DNA of 64,000 nucleotides. Source: Pseudomonadota bacterium (GTDB lineage: Bacteria > Pseudomonadota > Alphaproteobacteria > Rhodospirillales > Magnetospirillaceae). The notes beneath the pieces are model-generated. The model saw only the letters and a program-made list of their open reading frames with translations. It was not told the DNA's origin and did no database searches. Of this stretch, positions 9,225 through 17,914 are shown in pieces; the first letter of the stretch is position 1, and each line of letters opens with the position of its first letter. The stretch lies in contig JAJYTF010000003.1 of assembly GCA_021793155.1 (NCBI GenBank), forward strand, positions 62,001 through 126,000. The letters run 5' to 3'. The position numbers and the translations under genes were made by a program.

Positions 9225-10742
9225 CTACTCCCGCCAGAACGCAGGAGTGAACAGGATGAGGAGCGGCACCAGTTCGAGACGCCCGAGCAGCATGCCGAAG
9301 GTCAAAAGCCATTTGGCAAAGTCGGGCAAGGCCTGGTAGCTGCCGCCCGGGCCGATCAGCGGGCCCAGCCCGGGGCCGATGTTGCCCAGGCTGGCGGCTG
9401 CGCCCGAGAAGCTGGTCAAGGTATCGAGACCGCTCAGTGTCAAGGCCACCACCAGAACCGCGAAGCAGACGAAATAAAGCAGGACGAAACCGAGAATCGA
9501 GCGCACCACCGGGTCGGAGACGCGGAAGCGGTTGAACAACACAGGAAACACACCGTGCGGATGCAGCAGCCGGCGGATATGGACGCCACTGACGGCGAAC
9601 AGCAACTGGTAACGAAATATCTTGATGCCCCCCGCCGTCGATCCGGTGCAGCCCCCGATGAACATCATGACGAAAAAGGCCACCTGGGCGAATCCGCCCC
9701 AGCTGTCATACTGGCCGGCATGAAACCCACTGGTGGTCAGCACCGACACCACGTTGAACGCCGACGCGAAAAAGGCCTCGCGGGCCTCCATGTCACCGAC
9801 CGCCCAGTTCCAGAAGGTGACCAGCATGGCGAACACGGCGATGGTCAGCAGATACCAGCGGAGCTGGCTGTCGCCGAGGATAGTCCAGTGGCCGCGGCGC
9901 CAAGGCGCGACATACTGGGAAAACGTGGCGCCGCCGGCAATCATGCCCAGCATGCACAGCCACCGCGCCGCATGGCTGAAATGGCCGAGAGACTGGTCCG
10001 AAGTGGAGAAACCGCCGGTGGCGAGCGACGACATGGCGTGGCATACCGCCTCCAGCGGCGTCATGCCGGCCAGGCAGAGGCCCCCCGCCAGCAGGGCGCT
10101 GAACAGAGCGTAGACGCCCAGCATCTTCCACGCCATTTGCGGCAGCCGCGGCGTCGCACGCTCACCCTCGTCCACATTGGCCATGTGGAACATCTGCATG
10201 CCGCCGATGCGCAGCACGGGCAGGAGCACCACGGCCGTAAGAATCACCCCCGCGCCACCCAGCCATTGCAGCAGAGCTCGCCACATCAGAATGGCGTGAG
10301 GCAGCAGGTCCAGGCCCGTCAGCACCGTCGCGCCGGTGGTGGTGATTCCCGAAATGGTCTCGAAATAGCAGTCCGTCCAACTGAGCGGCAGATCCGAGGC
10401 CTGAAACGGCAAGGCCGAAAAGATGGCGACCGCCAGCCAGCTGCTGCCGGTCAATAGAAACGCCTGGCGCGTGCGCAACAACGGCGTTCCATCACCCTGA
10501 TTGGTGAAGATCAGGGCCAAGCCGATGAACCCGGTGATCATCAGCGGCAAGGCGAAGGCCTGCCACTCGCGATGCTCGGTCGCCAGGTCCACCAGCAGCG
10601 GCACGCCCATGGCGGCGGCCAGGATCAGCAGCAGGATGCCGTTGATGAACAGGACCGGACGAATGTCGACCAACAACGATTTCCCCTCGGATCGCGCGGC
10701 CCGCCGTCCCCATCCTCGAAAAGCCATGGGGATGCGCAACAT
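9225..10742 (-). CDS. trkH: TrkH family potassium uptake protein (first of a tandem pair)
   Basis: About 505 residues. Pore repeats: SGITTTGATVL, SSLATGGFSTSD, LTTSGFHAG and GNIGPGLGPLIG, with the TrkH hallmark GGCTGSTAGGIKIFR. It is clearly paralogous to the following gene; the two share block order but differ widely in sequence, so the duplication is old. The start at 10742 is provisional; an internal ATG 15 bases downstream is also possible. The 270 bp upstream (10743-11012) have no gene and no structure I can name. The two copies could form a heterodimer or serve different conditions (inference). Confidence 0.92.
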   Translation of the reverse strand: MLRIPMAFRGWGRRAARSEGKSLLVDIRPVLFINGILLLILAAAMGVPLLVDLATEHREWQAFALPLMITGFIGLALIFTNQGDGTPLLRTRQAFLLTGSSWLAVAIFSALPFQASDLPLSWTDCYFETISGITTTGATVLTGLDLLPHAILMWRALLQWLGGAGVILTAVVLLPVLRIGGMQMFHMANVDEGERATPRLPQMAWKMLGVYALFSALLAGGLCLAGMTPLEAVCHAMSSLATGGFSTSDQSLGHFSHAARWLCMLGMIAGGATFSQYVAPWRRGHWTILGDSQLRWYLLTIAVFAMLVTFWNWAVGDMEAREAFFASAFNVVSVLTTSGFHAGQYDSWGGFAQVAFFVMMFIGGCTGSTAGGIKIFRYQLLFAVSGVHIRRLLHPHGVFPVLFNRFRVSDPVVRSILGFVLLYFVCFAVLVVALTLSGLDTLTSFSGAAASLGNIGPGLGPLIGPGGSYQALPDFAKWLLTFGMLLGRLELVPLLILFTPAFWRE

Positions 10743-11012
10743 TGGGCCAAAGGACTATTGGCCGGGACGAAAGGGATGTCCAGAGGGTTTGGGGTTGGGC
10801 TTGGCGCTGGGGTTTGATTTGGTCTTGGCCTCTCAGGCGCCGGCCGCCCCCCGCATCCGCGCGGCTTGGCTGTCCTCGGCCCGCGCCCTGCGATGCTCGC
10901 TGCGGTGCGCTCAACGCGCCAGTCGCGAGGCTTCGTCTCGTTCCGGTCGGGAACCGGCGGCGTCCATGAGCGATGGAATGTGCGAAGCCCACGACCGGGC
11001 CGTTGAGGCCCC

Positions 11013-11657
11013 CTATATATTCGACAAATTGCTCGTCGGATTGCCGATCAGCGCCATGAATTCCCGACGTGTCGCCGGATCCGTGCGGAACGCGCCCAGC
11101 ATCCGGCTGGTCACCATGGTCACCCCCGGCTTCCTGACGCCACGGGTGGTCATGCATTGGTGGGCCGCCTCGATCACCACGGCGACACCCCTGGGCTGCA
11201 GCACGTCCTGGATGGCATTGGCGATCTGCGCCGTCAGCTTCTCCTGGATCTGCAGGCGGCGCGCATAGGTCTCGACCACCCTCGCCAGCTTGGAGATGCC
11301 GATCACCCGATTGCCCGGCAGGTAAGCGACATGCGCCTTGCCAATGATCGGCACCATGTGGTGTTCGCAATGGCTCTCGAGCCGAATGTCGCGCAGCACC
11401 ACCATTTCATCGTAGCCTTCGGTCTCTTCGAAGGTACGAAGCAGAATTTCCTCGGGATCCTCGCCATAGCCGGCGAAGAACTCCTCGTAGGCGCGCACTA
11501 CGCGATTGGGCGTTTCGAGCAGCCCCTCGCGCGTCGGGTCGTCGCCCGCCCAGCGGATCAGGGTGCGCACCGCCTCCTCGGCTTCGGCCCGCGAAGGCTT
11601 TTCCGAATGCCGGCTGGCGGTGCCCTTCGGCAAGGTGATGGATGTGTGTTCGGTCAC
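11013..11657 (-). CDS. folE: GTP cyclohydrolase I
   Basis: About 214 residues. It converts GTP to 7,8-dihydroneopterin triphosphate, the first step of tetrahydrofolate synthesis. The zinc and catalytic motif [18 protein letters not shown] is intact, as are [14 protein letters not shown] and the second zinc ligand region [12 protein letters not shown]. The start is GTG at 11657 with GGAGGA about nine bases upstream. Family length and C-terminus are normal. It stands alone, with apaG downstream on the same strand only as the next gene upstream in transcription. Confidence 0.95.
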   Translation of the reverse strand: MTEHTSITLPKGTASRHSEKPSRAEAEEAVRTLIRWAGDDPTREGLLETPNRVVRAYEEFFAGYGEDPEEILLRTFEETEGYDEMVVLRDIRLESHCEHHMVPIIGKAHVAYLPGNRVIGISKLARVVETYARRLQIQEKLTAQIANAIQDVLQPRGVAVVIEAAHQCMTTRGVRKPGVTMVTSRMLGAFRTDPATRREFMALIGNPTSNLSNI

Positions 11658-11784
11658 TAAGGGCTTCCTCCGTCATCCGCCAGCGTGACACCGGCAGTCT
11701 ACCTCTGCCGATGTAGCGACAGCCATGATCCTTTGCAAGGCTGCCCAGCTACGAGTGCATGGAGGAAGGCGACTCAATCACCGC

Positions 11785-12177
11785 TCAGTTGAGGCGCATC
11801 ATCTGGTGCGGGCTGTCGAGGGAGAAGGCTGGAACGGCAATTTCGAAGCGCTCGCCTTCCTCGGTTTCCATCTGATAGCTGCCGACCATGATACCCGACG
11901 GCGTGTTGAGTGGCGTTCCGCTGGTGTATTCGTAGTAGTCGCCGGGATGCAGCACCGGCTGTTCTCCGACGACGCCTGCGCCCTGGACTTCCTGGATCCG
12001 CCCGATCGCATCGGTGATCTTCCAATGACGACGCAAGAGCTGCACGGTTTCATCGCCGTTGTTTTCAATGCGGATGCGATAGGCCCAGACGAAATGATTA
12101 TCGCCCGGCGAGGATTGGTCCTCAAGATAGATCGGCTTTACGATGACAGTAATGGAACGGGTGGTTTGCGAATACAT
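11785..12177 (-). CDS. apaG: ApaG (Co2+/Mg2+ efflux protein family)
   Basis: About 130 residues, the usual length. ApaG is a small beta-sandwich (fibronectin-III-like) protein; its biochemical role remains unclear although mutants affect divalent cation tolerance. Recognised by [45 protein letters not shown] and [13 protein letters not shown] with GIMVGSYQM. The ATG at 12177 (MYSQTTRS) is chosen because it restores family length and has AGGA eight bases upstream; an in-frame ATG at 12258 would add 27 unlikely residues. Confidence 0.92.
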   Translation of the reverse strand: MYSQTTRSITVIVKPIYLEDQSSPGDNHFVWAYRIRIENNGDETVQLLRRHWKITDAIGRIQEVQGAGVVGEQPVLHPGDYYEYTSGTPLNTPSGIMVGSYQMETEEGERFEIAVPAFSLDSPHQMMRLN

Positions 12178-12465
12178 GGTCGTATCCTGCAATTTCCGGC
12201 CAGCCTCCGCCTCGCTCCCTTTCATATTCATCCTAATCTCACTCGGTTGTTTGTCCAATGCTCGACGCCGGCCAAGCCGGAGGCGTCGAGGCGCCGCTTC
12301 CCCCGCAAGCGCCGGGGCACCCGGCAGGAGTTTACCACTTTTCGGAAAGTCGACTTATGTGCAGAAGTGGTATCCTACCGCTTCCGCCACGATGGCCTGG
12401 CAGGCTCGGCCTCGGCCAGTCGAAATAAAAGCGACAATTCCCTCACAAAGGCTTAACCGATGCCT
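12178..12465. other. Intergenic region without a supported gene
   Basis: 288 bp between apaG and the next lipoprotein gene. The only structure I see is an 8-bp inverted repeat, TACCACTT (12333-12340) and AAGTGGTA (12365-12372), enclosing about 24 bases. It could be an operator or weak hairpin; nothing else is supported. Confidence 0.4.
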
Positions 12466-13011
12466 TCAGGGGCGAGGTGACGGCCCACCCGCCGGCGGCC
12501 CCGGCTGGGCGGCGGAATGACCCAAGGCTTCGAGGGCAGCCATGGCGGCCCTGAAATCCTTGTGGCAGGCATCGCCGGCATCCCCGCGCGGTTCGCTCAG
12601 CTCCGCAAGCCAGCAATCGAACTTGACCTGGGCGGTCGCGGTCAATGCCGGTGCCCGGGTGGGCGCGTGGGATTCCAGCACGCCGGCCAGGCGGCTCCGC
12701 GACACAGCCAGATCCTCGGCCGCCTGTTTGTCGCCGATATTCCACGCGGCCAGGTCTTCGGGCGGCACGGCGATGCCGTGGGCCGCCTCCAGGCCCTTCT
12801 TCGCGAAATGTTGCTGAGCCGCCCATTCCTGCTGGCCCGCTTGGGCTCGGGCGAAGGCGGCGTATTCGTGGGACAAGGCCTGGGTGAACGGCGATCCGGT
12901 CGGCTTGGTGTGTTCCAGTTCGTCGAGATCCAGGACGGACCCCGGTGCCTCGGCGCAGGCCGCCATGGCGACCGGCAAGGCAATGCCGGCCAGCAAGCTT
13001 GAAAACTTCAT
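12466..13011 (-). CDS. Predicted lipoprotein, helical, possible OmpA-linked family
   Basis: About 181 residues with a lipoprotein signal (lipobox MAAC, Cys at about 19). The mature part is mainly helical and rich in Ala/Gln (LSHEYAAFARAQAGQQEWAAQQHFAKKGLEAA), followed by a WLAELSEP segment and a Pro/Gly-rich tail. Similar helical lipoproteins in alphaproteobacteria precede an OmpA domain, but that domain is absent here. The ATG at 13011 has GGGAGGA seven bases upstream. Function unknown; envelope location is the only supported inference. Confidence 0.72.
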   Translation of the reverse strand: MKFSSLLAGIALPVAMAACAEAPGSVLDLDELEHTKPTGSPFTQALSHEYAAFARAQAGQQEWAAQQHFAKKGLEAAHGIAVPPEDLAAWNIGDKQAAEDLAVSRSRLAGVLESHAPTRAPALTATAQVKFDCWLAELSEPRGDAGDACHKDFRAAMAALEALGHSAAQPGPPAGGPSPRP

Positions 13012-13082
13012 CGCGATCCTCCCAGGGTGGGCCGTGGCGCCGAAACCGAGGCTACCCGAAATAGACGCTCCGGCTCCCGCGA

Positions 13083-14270
13083 TCAAGCGCTGAGCGCCTG
13101 CGAGAGATCGTCGACGAGATCCTGGGCATCTTCAAGGCCGACCGACAGGCGAAGCAGCCCCTCGGTGATGCCCATGCCGTGTTTTTCTTCAGCGCTGCGG
13201 CTTTGATGGGTCGTCGTCCAGGGATGGGTGATAAGGCTTTTTGCGTCGCCGAGATTGTTCGAAATGTCGATCAGCGACAGGGCGTTGAGCAGGCGGTAGG
13301 CCCGCTCCTTGCCGCCTTTCGGCTCGAAGGCGATGATCGAGCCGCCGCCGGCCATCTGCCGTGCCGCCAGGGCATGCTGGGGGTGACTGGGCAGGCCTGG
13401 GTACAGCACGCGCGCGATCTGGTCGTGGGTTTCCAGGAAGGACGCCACCCGTTCGGCGTTCTGCACATGGCGGCTGACGCGCAACTCCAGCGTTTCCAAA
13501 CCTTTGAGGAGCACCCAGGCATTGAACGGCGACAGCGAAGGACCGGTATGGCGAAGATAGGGGCCCAGGACGTCGGCGATGAAAGTGGCGCTGCCCAGCA
13601 CGGCGCCCCCCAGGCAGCGCCCCTGGCCGTCGATATGCTTGGTCGCCGAATAGACCACCACGTCGGCGCCCAGAGCCAGCGGCTTCTGCAGGAGCGGTGT
13701 GGCAAAGACATTGTCCACCACCAGCCGGCCACCGGCGGCGTGGGTCAGTTCTGCCACCGCGGCGATGTCGATCAGCTCCAGGGTCGGATTTGACGGAGTT
13801 TCGATGAAGACACAACGGGTCGGCTTGGCCAGCGCGGCGCGCCACTGGTCGAGGTCGGTACCATCGACAAAGGCCACCTCGATGCCAAAGCGCGGCAGCA
13901 GGTCACCGATGATCCAACTGCAGGAACCGAACAGCGCGCGGGCCGCCACTACGCGGTCGCCGGTGCGCAGCTGCGAGACCAGGGCGGCATGGACGGCCGC
14001 CATGCCGCTGGCCGTGCCGCGGCATGCTTCGGCGCCCTCGACCAGGGCCAGACGGTCTTCGAACATGGATACGGTGGGGTTGCGAAAGCGCGAATAGACG
14101 AAGCGCTGACGCGTGCCGTCGAAACTTTCCTCGGATTCCTCGGCGGAATCGTAGACATAGCCGGAATTGAGGAACAGCGCCTCGCTGGTCTCGCAGAAGG
14201 AAGTGCGGGCCAAGCCGCCGCGCACCAGGCGGGTGGCAAGACGCCATTGTTCGGGGTTATCGTCGCTCAT
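13083..14270 (-). CDS. metZ: O-succinylhomoserine sulfhydrylase
   Basis: About 395 residues of the Cys/Met metabolism PLP family. It makes homocysteine from O-succinylhomoserine and sulfide. Visible: SRFRNPTVSMFEDRLALVEGAE, ETPSNPTLELIDIAAVAEL, VVDNVFATPLLQKPLALGADVV and the PLP lysine in VVYSATKHIDGQGR. The ATG at 14270 has GGAG seven bases upstream. The leader carries a SAM-II riboswitch and a terminator hairpin, so expression should fall when S-adenosylmethionine is plentiful. This regulation supports the sulfhydrylase rather than cystathionine synthase assignment. Confidence 0.93.
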   Translation of the reverse strand: MSDDNPEQWRLATRLVRGGLARTSFCETSEALFLNSGYVYDSAEESEESFDGTRQRFVYSRFRNPTVSMFEDRLALVEGAEACRGTASGMAAVHAALVSQLRTGDRVVAARALFGSCSWIIGDLLPRFGIEVAFVDGTDLDQWRAALAKPTRCVFIETPSNPTLELIDIAAVAELTHAAGGRLVVDNVFATPLLQKPLALGADVVVYSATKHIDGQGRCLGGAVLGSATFIADVLGPYLRHTGPSLSPFNAWVLLKGLETLELRVSRHVQNAERVASFLETHDQIARVLYPGLPSHPQHALAARQMAGGGSIIAFEPKGGKERAYRLLNALSLIDISNNLGDAKSLITHPWTTTHQSRSAEEKHGMGITEGLLRLSVGLEDAQDLVDDLSQALSA

Positions 14271-14293
14271 CAATCATCTCCGTCCGCAGGCAC

Positions 14294-14322
14294 AAAAAAA
14301 CCCCGACCGGTTAAGGCCAGGG
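14294..14322 (-). terminator. Attenuator hairpin in the metZ leader
   Basis: Read on the minus strand, CCCTGGCC (14322-14315) and GGTCGGGG (14308-14301) pair fully as RNA when G-U pairs are allowed, enclose a six-base loop, and are followed at once by seven T residues (14300-14294). This is a canonical intrinsic terminator placed between the SAM-II aptamer and the metZ start, so it is probably the riboswitch expression platform. Confidence 0.82.
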
Positions 14323-14342
14323 CTCGAGATAAGCGCACTTGA

Positions 14343-14400
14343 CCCTTTTAGCCGATTGTTTTACGTGGCCGCAAGCCGGTCGACCAAATCACCACGTATG
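14343..14400 (-). ncRNA. SAM-II riboswitch aptamer upstream of metZ
   Basis: On the minus strand the leader reads ACGTGG-TGATTT (P1 5' strand and conserved loop), then CCGGCTTGC, then CCACGT (P1 3' strand) and AAAACAATCGGCTAAAAG. These match the SAM-II (metA motif) class by its GTGATTT, CGGCTTGC and 3' GCTAAA blocks and its short pseudoknot layout. P1 is ACGTGG at 14397-14392 pairing with 14368-14363. SAM-II commonly controls metA, metZ and related genes in alphaproteobacteria. The motif was matched by eye against the remembered consensus. Confidence 0.88.
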
Positions 14401-14540
14401 GGCAGAGATAGCGTCCCTTGGCGGCAGCGTCAAGAACCTGTCCGTTGTGATAGAGGATGGCATTCCCCGCCAGCCACTTGCCGAGACTCTGAAACCGGTC
14501 TAATGGTGCATTGCACAACCCGCTGCAGTGAGTCCAAACC

Positions 14541-15314
14541 ATGAATGACATGTTCTCGTTGAAGGGGAAAAAGGGGTTGGTGGTGGGAATCGCCAACGAC
14601 CAGAGCATCGCTTATGGCTGCGCCGCCGCCTTGCGAACGCAAGGCGCGGACCTGGCCATCACCTATCTGAACGAGAAATCGGAAAAATTCGTCAGGCCGT
14701 TGGCCGAGCATCTGGGGGCGGAGATCATCGTACCCTGCGACGTGCGGATCGAAGGCCAGATGGAAGCCATGTTCCAAACCATCACCCAACGGTGGGGCAA
14801 GCTGGACTTCCTCCTGCACTCCATCGCCTTCGCGCCGAAGGATGATCTGCACGGCCGGACCGTCGACTGCTCCTCCGCCGGGTTCGCCATGGCCATGGAC
14901 GTTTCCTGCCATTCGTTCATCCGCATGGCCAAACTGGCCGAACCGCTGATGCCCGACGGCGGCAGCCTGATGACGGTGTCCTATTACGGCGGTCGCAAGG
15001 TGGTGGAGCACTATAACATGATGGGGCCAGTCAAGGCGGCACTGGAAATGAGCGTCAAATACCTTGCCTCGGAACTGGGCCCGAAAGGCATCCGGGTCAA
15101 CGCGATTTCGCCCGGTCCATTGCGCACCCGCGCCGCCTCGGGCATCGACCGGTTCGACGAGCTGCTGGAAAAGGCCGCCGAGCGGGCGCCCGAACATCAG
15201 CTGGTTGGTATCGAGGATTGCGGGGCTGTAGCCGCCTTCCTGGCCGGGAACGGGGCGAAGACCATCACCGGCACCACACTGTTCGTCGACGGTGGCTACC
15301 ACATCGTCGGCTGA
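14541..15314 (+). CDS. fabI: Enoyl-[acyl-carrier-protein] reductase, FabI type
   Basis: About 257 residues, a short-chain dehydrogenase-like NADH-dependent enzyme of fatty acid elongation. It has the FabI-style cofactor segment GLVVGIANDQSIAYG, LDFLLHSIAFAPK, and the active site YYGGRKVVEHYNMMGPVKAALE, giving Tyr-x6-Tyr-x6-Lys spacing. ISPGPLRTRAASGI is typical of the substrate-loop region. The C-terminus ends in LFVDGGYHIVG. It is divergent from metZ. Alphaproteobacteria often carry several FabI copies; whether this is the housekeeping one cannot be told. Confidence 0.9.
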   Translation: MNDMFSLKGKKGLVVGIANDQSIAYGCAAALRTQGADLAITYLNEKSEKFVRPLAEHLGAEIIVPCDVRIEGQMEAMFQTITQRWGKLDFLLHSIAFAPKDDLHGRTVDCSSAGFAMAMDVSCHSFIRMAKLAEPLMPDGGSLMTVSYYGGRKVVEHYNMMGPVKAALEMSVKYLASELGPKGIRVNAISPGPLRTRAASGIDRFDELLEKAAERAPEHQLVGIEDCGAVAAFLAGNGAKTITGTTLFVDGGYHIVG

Positions 15315-15410
15315 CCTGGTGCACTGGCTCAGCCGGCCGAGCCGGCGCCCATCGCCCGAACGGTGCTTGACCATCAGTGGGCGCGGAACCGTCCGACATA
15401 ACTGAAAAGT

Positions 15411-15447
15411 CTAGTGCTGTGAACCAGTTGAATGGCTCATGGCACTG
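15411..15447. repeat. Solo terminal hairpin related to the large palindromic element
   Basis: The segment starts CTAGTGCTGTGAACCA and ends TGGCTCATGGCACT, an RNA-pairing hairpin with several G-U pairs. It resembles the right hairpin of the element at 1973-2195 (TGCCCTGAACCATTCG arm) and starts with the same CTAGTG. No core follows, so it looks like a decayed or solo end. The rest of 15315-15585 holds no gene I can support. Confidence 0.55.
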
Positions 15448-15585
15448 GACGGATTTCGCTTGGCCATACGCGCGAAAGCGATACCGGCCTATGACTTTAC
15501 ACGCATCAATAGGCGCGCCACTGTTTCGCCGATCGTCGGCAGTCCGCTGCGATCGGCGGGCTTCACAAAGGAAAGTGGCCGGGCA

Positions 15586-16554
15586 ATGGCGCGCAAAGGC
15601 TTGTGGTTGGCATTGTGCCTGGGTGTTCCTGCCTCGGCCCATGCCTTCGACCTGACACCCGACACCACCCGATATCTCTCTGATCCGGCTTTTCTGCCGC
15701 TGACCGGACAGGTATACGGGGAAACCTCGTATGGATACCGCGAGCTTTCGGAGGACAGGATCGTCCCGGGGATCGGCGTGTTTCCCCATGCCTGGATCAG
15801 GGACACCATCGTCGGCCAGGAGCTGAGTTATGGGATCTCCGACCGTCTGTCGCTGAATGCGACGCTGGACTTCCAGGAAAGCCGGCTCAAGGACAGCCTC
15901 CCGTTCGTGGGCGGGGCCGAGAGCTATTACGCCCGCGGTTTCAACAATCCGATTGTCGGCGCGACCTACCGGGCGATCGAGCAGGGTTACTCCCCGGTCG
16001 ACCTCGACATATCGGTGAGCTATTCGCCGGATGCCTTCACCGCCCGGGAGGCCACACTGTCCAATGGCGGCACCACGGCGAGCGGCGGCCAGGCCGGCGG
16101 CATCCAGATCGCTGTCAGCCGGGAAATGCGATCGCTGACCCTTCAGGCCTACGGCGCGGCGACCTATTACGGTGACCAGAACCGATCGGTGCCGACCGAC
16201 AATTCGACGACCACGCTGGGCGCCAACTGGCGCTACGACTTCGGCCTGCGCGGGCAGATCCGCCCGATCGACCGCTTCGTGATCGACGCCGGAGCCGGGG
16301 TGACGGGCAATACGGACCTCAAGGTCCGCAACCCGGCCGAGCAACTGGCTTATACCGGCTCGTTCGACCCGGCCGTCACTTTTTTCGTTGCGCCCGGCTA
16401 TCACCTGATCCCCAACCGCCTGGTCCTATCGGCGGAGTACGATCGCGACTACCTGGGCAACGAAACGGTGACCGGCACGCTGGGCCCGGTGGCCACATGG
16501 AAGAACCAGGTGGAAAATGTCTACGCTGCCCATCTGCGGTTCCTGTTCTTCTGA
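15586..16554 (+). CDS. Outer-membrane beta-barrel protein, function unknown
   Basis: About 322 residues. An N-terminal Sec signal (MARKGLWLALCLGVPASAHA) ends near residue 21. The mature chain is Tyr/Gly/Ser-rich with alternating hydrophobic strands (ELSYGISDRLSLNATLDF, ITLQAYGAATYYG-like runs), and the last residues are RFLFF, an aromatic C-terminus recognised by the BAM machinery. I take this start because it yields a clean signal peptide; the frame is open upstream to 15439. Ligand or role cannot be inferred. Confidence 0.78.
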   Translation: MARKGLWLALCLGVPASAHAFDLTPDTTRYLSDPAFLPLTGQVYGETSYGYRELSEDRIVPGIGVFPHAWIRDTIVGQELSYGISDRLSLNATLDFQESRLKDSLPFVGGAESYYARGFNNPIVGATYRAIEQGYSPVDLDISVSYSPDAFTAREATLSNGGTTASGGQAGGIQIAVSREMRSLTLQAYGAATYYGDQNRSVPTDNSTTTLGANWRYDFGLRGQIRPIDRFVIDAGAGVTGNTDLKVRNPAEQLAYTGSFDPAVTFFVAPGYHLIPNRLVLSAEYDRDYLGNETVTGTLGPVATWKNQVENVYAAHLRFLFF

Positions 16555-16633
16555 TCTGCCGATTTCCTGGCCGGACACCCGGCAAGGGGCTTGCGTCGGA
16601 TCGCGGCAAACCCTATAAAATTTCCTCCCCGGC

Positions 16634-16707
16634 GCGGGTGTAGCTCAATGGTAGAGCAGAAGCTTCCCAAGCTTACGACGAGGGTTCGATTCCCTTCACC
16701 CGCTCCA
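16634..16707 (+). tRNA. tRNA-Gly (anticodon CCC), integration target
   Basis: Cloverleaf read by eye: acceptor GCGGGTG with CACCCGC, D stem GCTC/GAGC, anticodon loop TTCCCAA giving anticodon CCC, T arm GAGGG-TTCGATT-CCCTT, and encoded CCA at 16705-16707. Base 27-43 is a G-A mismatch, so the anticodon stem has four good pairs. A tyrosine recombinase gene follows 100 bp downstream and part of the tRNA 3' end (CTCCAAT) is repeated at 21098, as expected for an attachment site. Confidence 0.93.
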
Positions 16708-16719
16708 ATAAAATTAAGC
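16703..16719 (+). other. Left attachment site (attL candidate) at tRNA-Gly
   Basis: CTCCAATAAAATTAAGC, which starts inside the tRNA 3' end and continues into the element. Its near-copy CTCCAATGAAATCAAGC at 21098-21114 is the right-hand candidate. The exact crossover core is probably within the longer tRNA 3' portion and cannot be fixed from one sequence. Confidence 0.65.
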
Positions 16720-16744
16720 ACTTAGCCCCCTCTCCTTCATCGAT

Positions 16745-16782
16745 CTGGCATTTTTTGGCACGATTTGGCACACTCGTTGGCA
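16745..16782 (+). repeat. Four TGGCA direct repeats between attL and integrase
   Basis: The run CTGGCA, TTGGCA, TTGGCA, TTGGCA (ending at about 16750, 16760, 16770 and 16782) is spaced by 10-12 bases, roughly one helical turn. This placement, between the attachment site and int, fits arm-type binding sites of the recombinase. Two of the sites are retained in the right-hand copy near 21151-21166. Confidence 0.55.
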
Positions 16783-16806
16783 CGAGGACATGCCGGAGGT
16801 GATGCC

Positions 16807-17889
16807 ATGCCGGAAGGAATCCAGGTCCGCGGACCGAACCAATTCCGCGTCCAGGTGCGACGCAATGGCGTCTATCAAACCAAGACGTTCGAGAAGCTGA
16901 GCGACGCCCAGGAATGGCAGCGCGTCACGGAAGGCAAGGTCACCGGCGAAGAGCTGGTCGATCTGAAGCGCGCCCGCAGCACCTCGCTCGCCGACGCCTG
17001 CGACTGGATGCTCGACGGCAAGCATGTCGGCAACAACCCCGATGCGAAGAACGTTGCGTCCAAGATCCGCCACTGGAAGGACAGCAAGTTCGCCGCCTGG
17101 TCGCTCGTGTCGATCCATGACTGGGATCTCATCGAATGGCGGCGCGAGGTTCTTGACGAAGACAACGCCGAGGACGGCGACATCTGCGGTCCTGCCGCCG
17201 AGTGTGGGGCGCAGACGGTCATCCATCGCCTGAATGCTCTGTCGAAGGTGTTTCAGGTTTGGGCCCGCGCCCATCGGGTTCCACTCGAAAATCCGGTGAA
17301 GCCAGGCGTTCGCCCGGGAAAGCCAGATGGCCGCGACCGGCGGCTGGCCGGCGACGAGGAGAAGCGATTGCTCAAAGCGGCCGAGAAATCGTCACGGCCG
17401 TGGCTGAAAGCGGCGATCATCATTTCAATCGAGACCTGCATGCGCCAGAGCGAACTCGCCGGTCTGACCTGGGATCGGGTGAAGCTGACCAGCGAGTATC
17501 CCCACGTCGATCTGCTCAAGACCAAGAACGATCGGCCGCGCCGGGTGCCGTTGTCCCCGCGGGCACTGTCCGCCTTCAAATCACTGAAGCCGAAGGGCGC
17601 GACGGCGGGGGGCGGCGCGGAACCGGTGCTTCCGGTGGAGACCGGCCGAGGGATCATCCACGCCTTCCGCGACATAATTGCGGACCAGGGATTTCCCGAC
17701 TTGCGCTGGCATGATCTTCGCCACGAAGGCGTTTCGCGCCTCTTCGAGCTGACCGATTTGCGCGAAAACGAGATCATGGCGATCAGCGGCCACCTGACCC
17801 CGGCGATGCTGGCGCGGTACACCCACCTGCGGGCCGATCGGTTGGGCGCACGGTTACCCGGCGGAAAGCTGAATTCGCGCCGAGGGTAA
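16807..17889 (+). CDS. Tyrosine-type site-specific recombinase (integrase)
   Basis: About 360 residues. An N-terminal arm-binding region (GPNQFRVQVRRNGVYQTKTF) is followed by a core-binding domain and the catalytic domain. Active-site residues seen: R213 (MRQSELAGL), H302 and R305 (WHDLRHEG), H329 (ISGH) and the nucleophile Y338 (ARYTHL). The start at 16807 is preceded by GGAGGTG, a strong ribosome site; an in-frame TTG at 16765 is not needed. Its position right after tRNA-Gly, reading away from it, fits self-integration. Confidence 0.93.
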   Translation: MPEGIQVRGPNQFRVQVRRNGVYQTKTFEKLSDAQEWQRVTEGKVTGEELVDLKRARSTSLADACDWMLDGKHVGNNPDAKNVASKIRHWKDSKFAAWSLVSIHDWDLIEWRREVLDEDNAEDGDICGPAAECGAQTVIHRLNALSKVFQVWARAHRVPLENPVKPGVRPGKPDGRDRRLAGDEEKRLLKAAEKSSRPWLKAAIIISIETCMRQSELAGLTWDRVKLTSEYPHVDLLKTKNDRPRRVPLSPRALSAFKSLKPKGATAGGGAEPVLPVETGRGIIHAFRDIIADQGFPDLRWHDLRHEGVSRLFELTDLRENEIMAISGHLTPAMLARYTHLRADRLGARLPGGKLNSRRG

Positions 17890-17914
17890 GGCAGGCGATC
17901 ATCTGCACCAGACG

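Noticed and set aside
10743-11012. Possible repeat or small gene upstream of the TrkH pair
   Set aside because: Only low-complexity GC-rich sequence; no paired arms, conserved frame or ribosome site.
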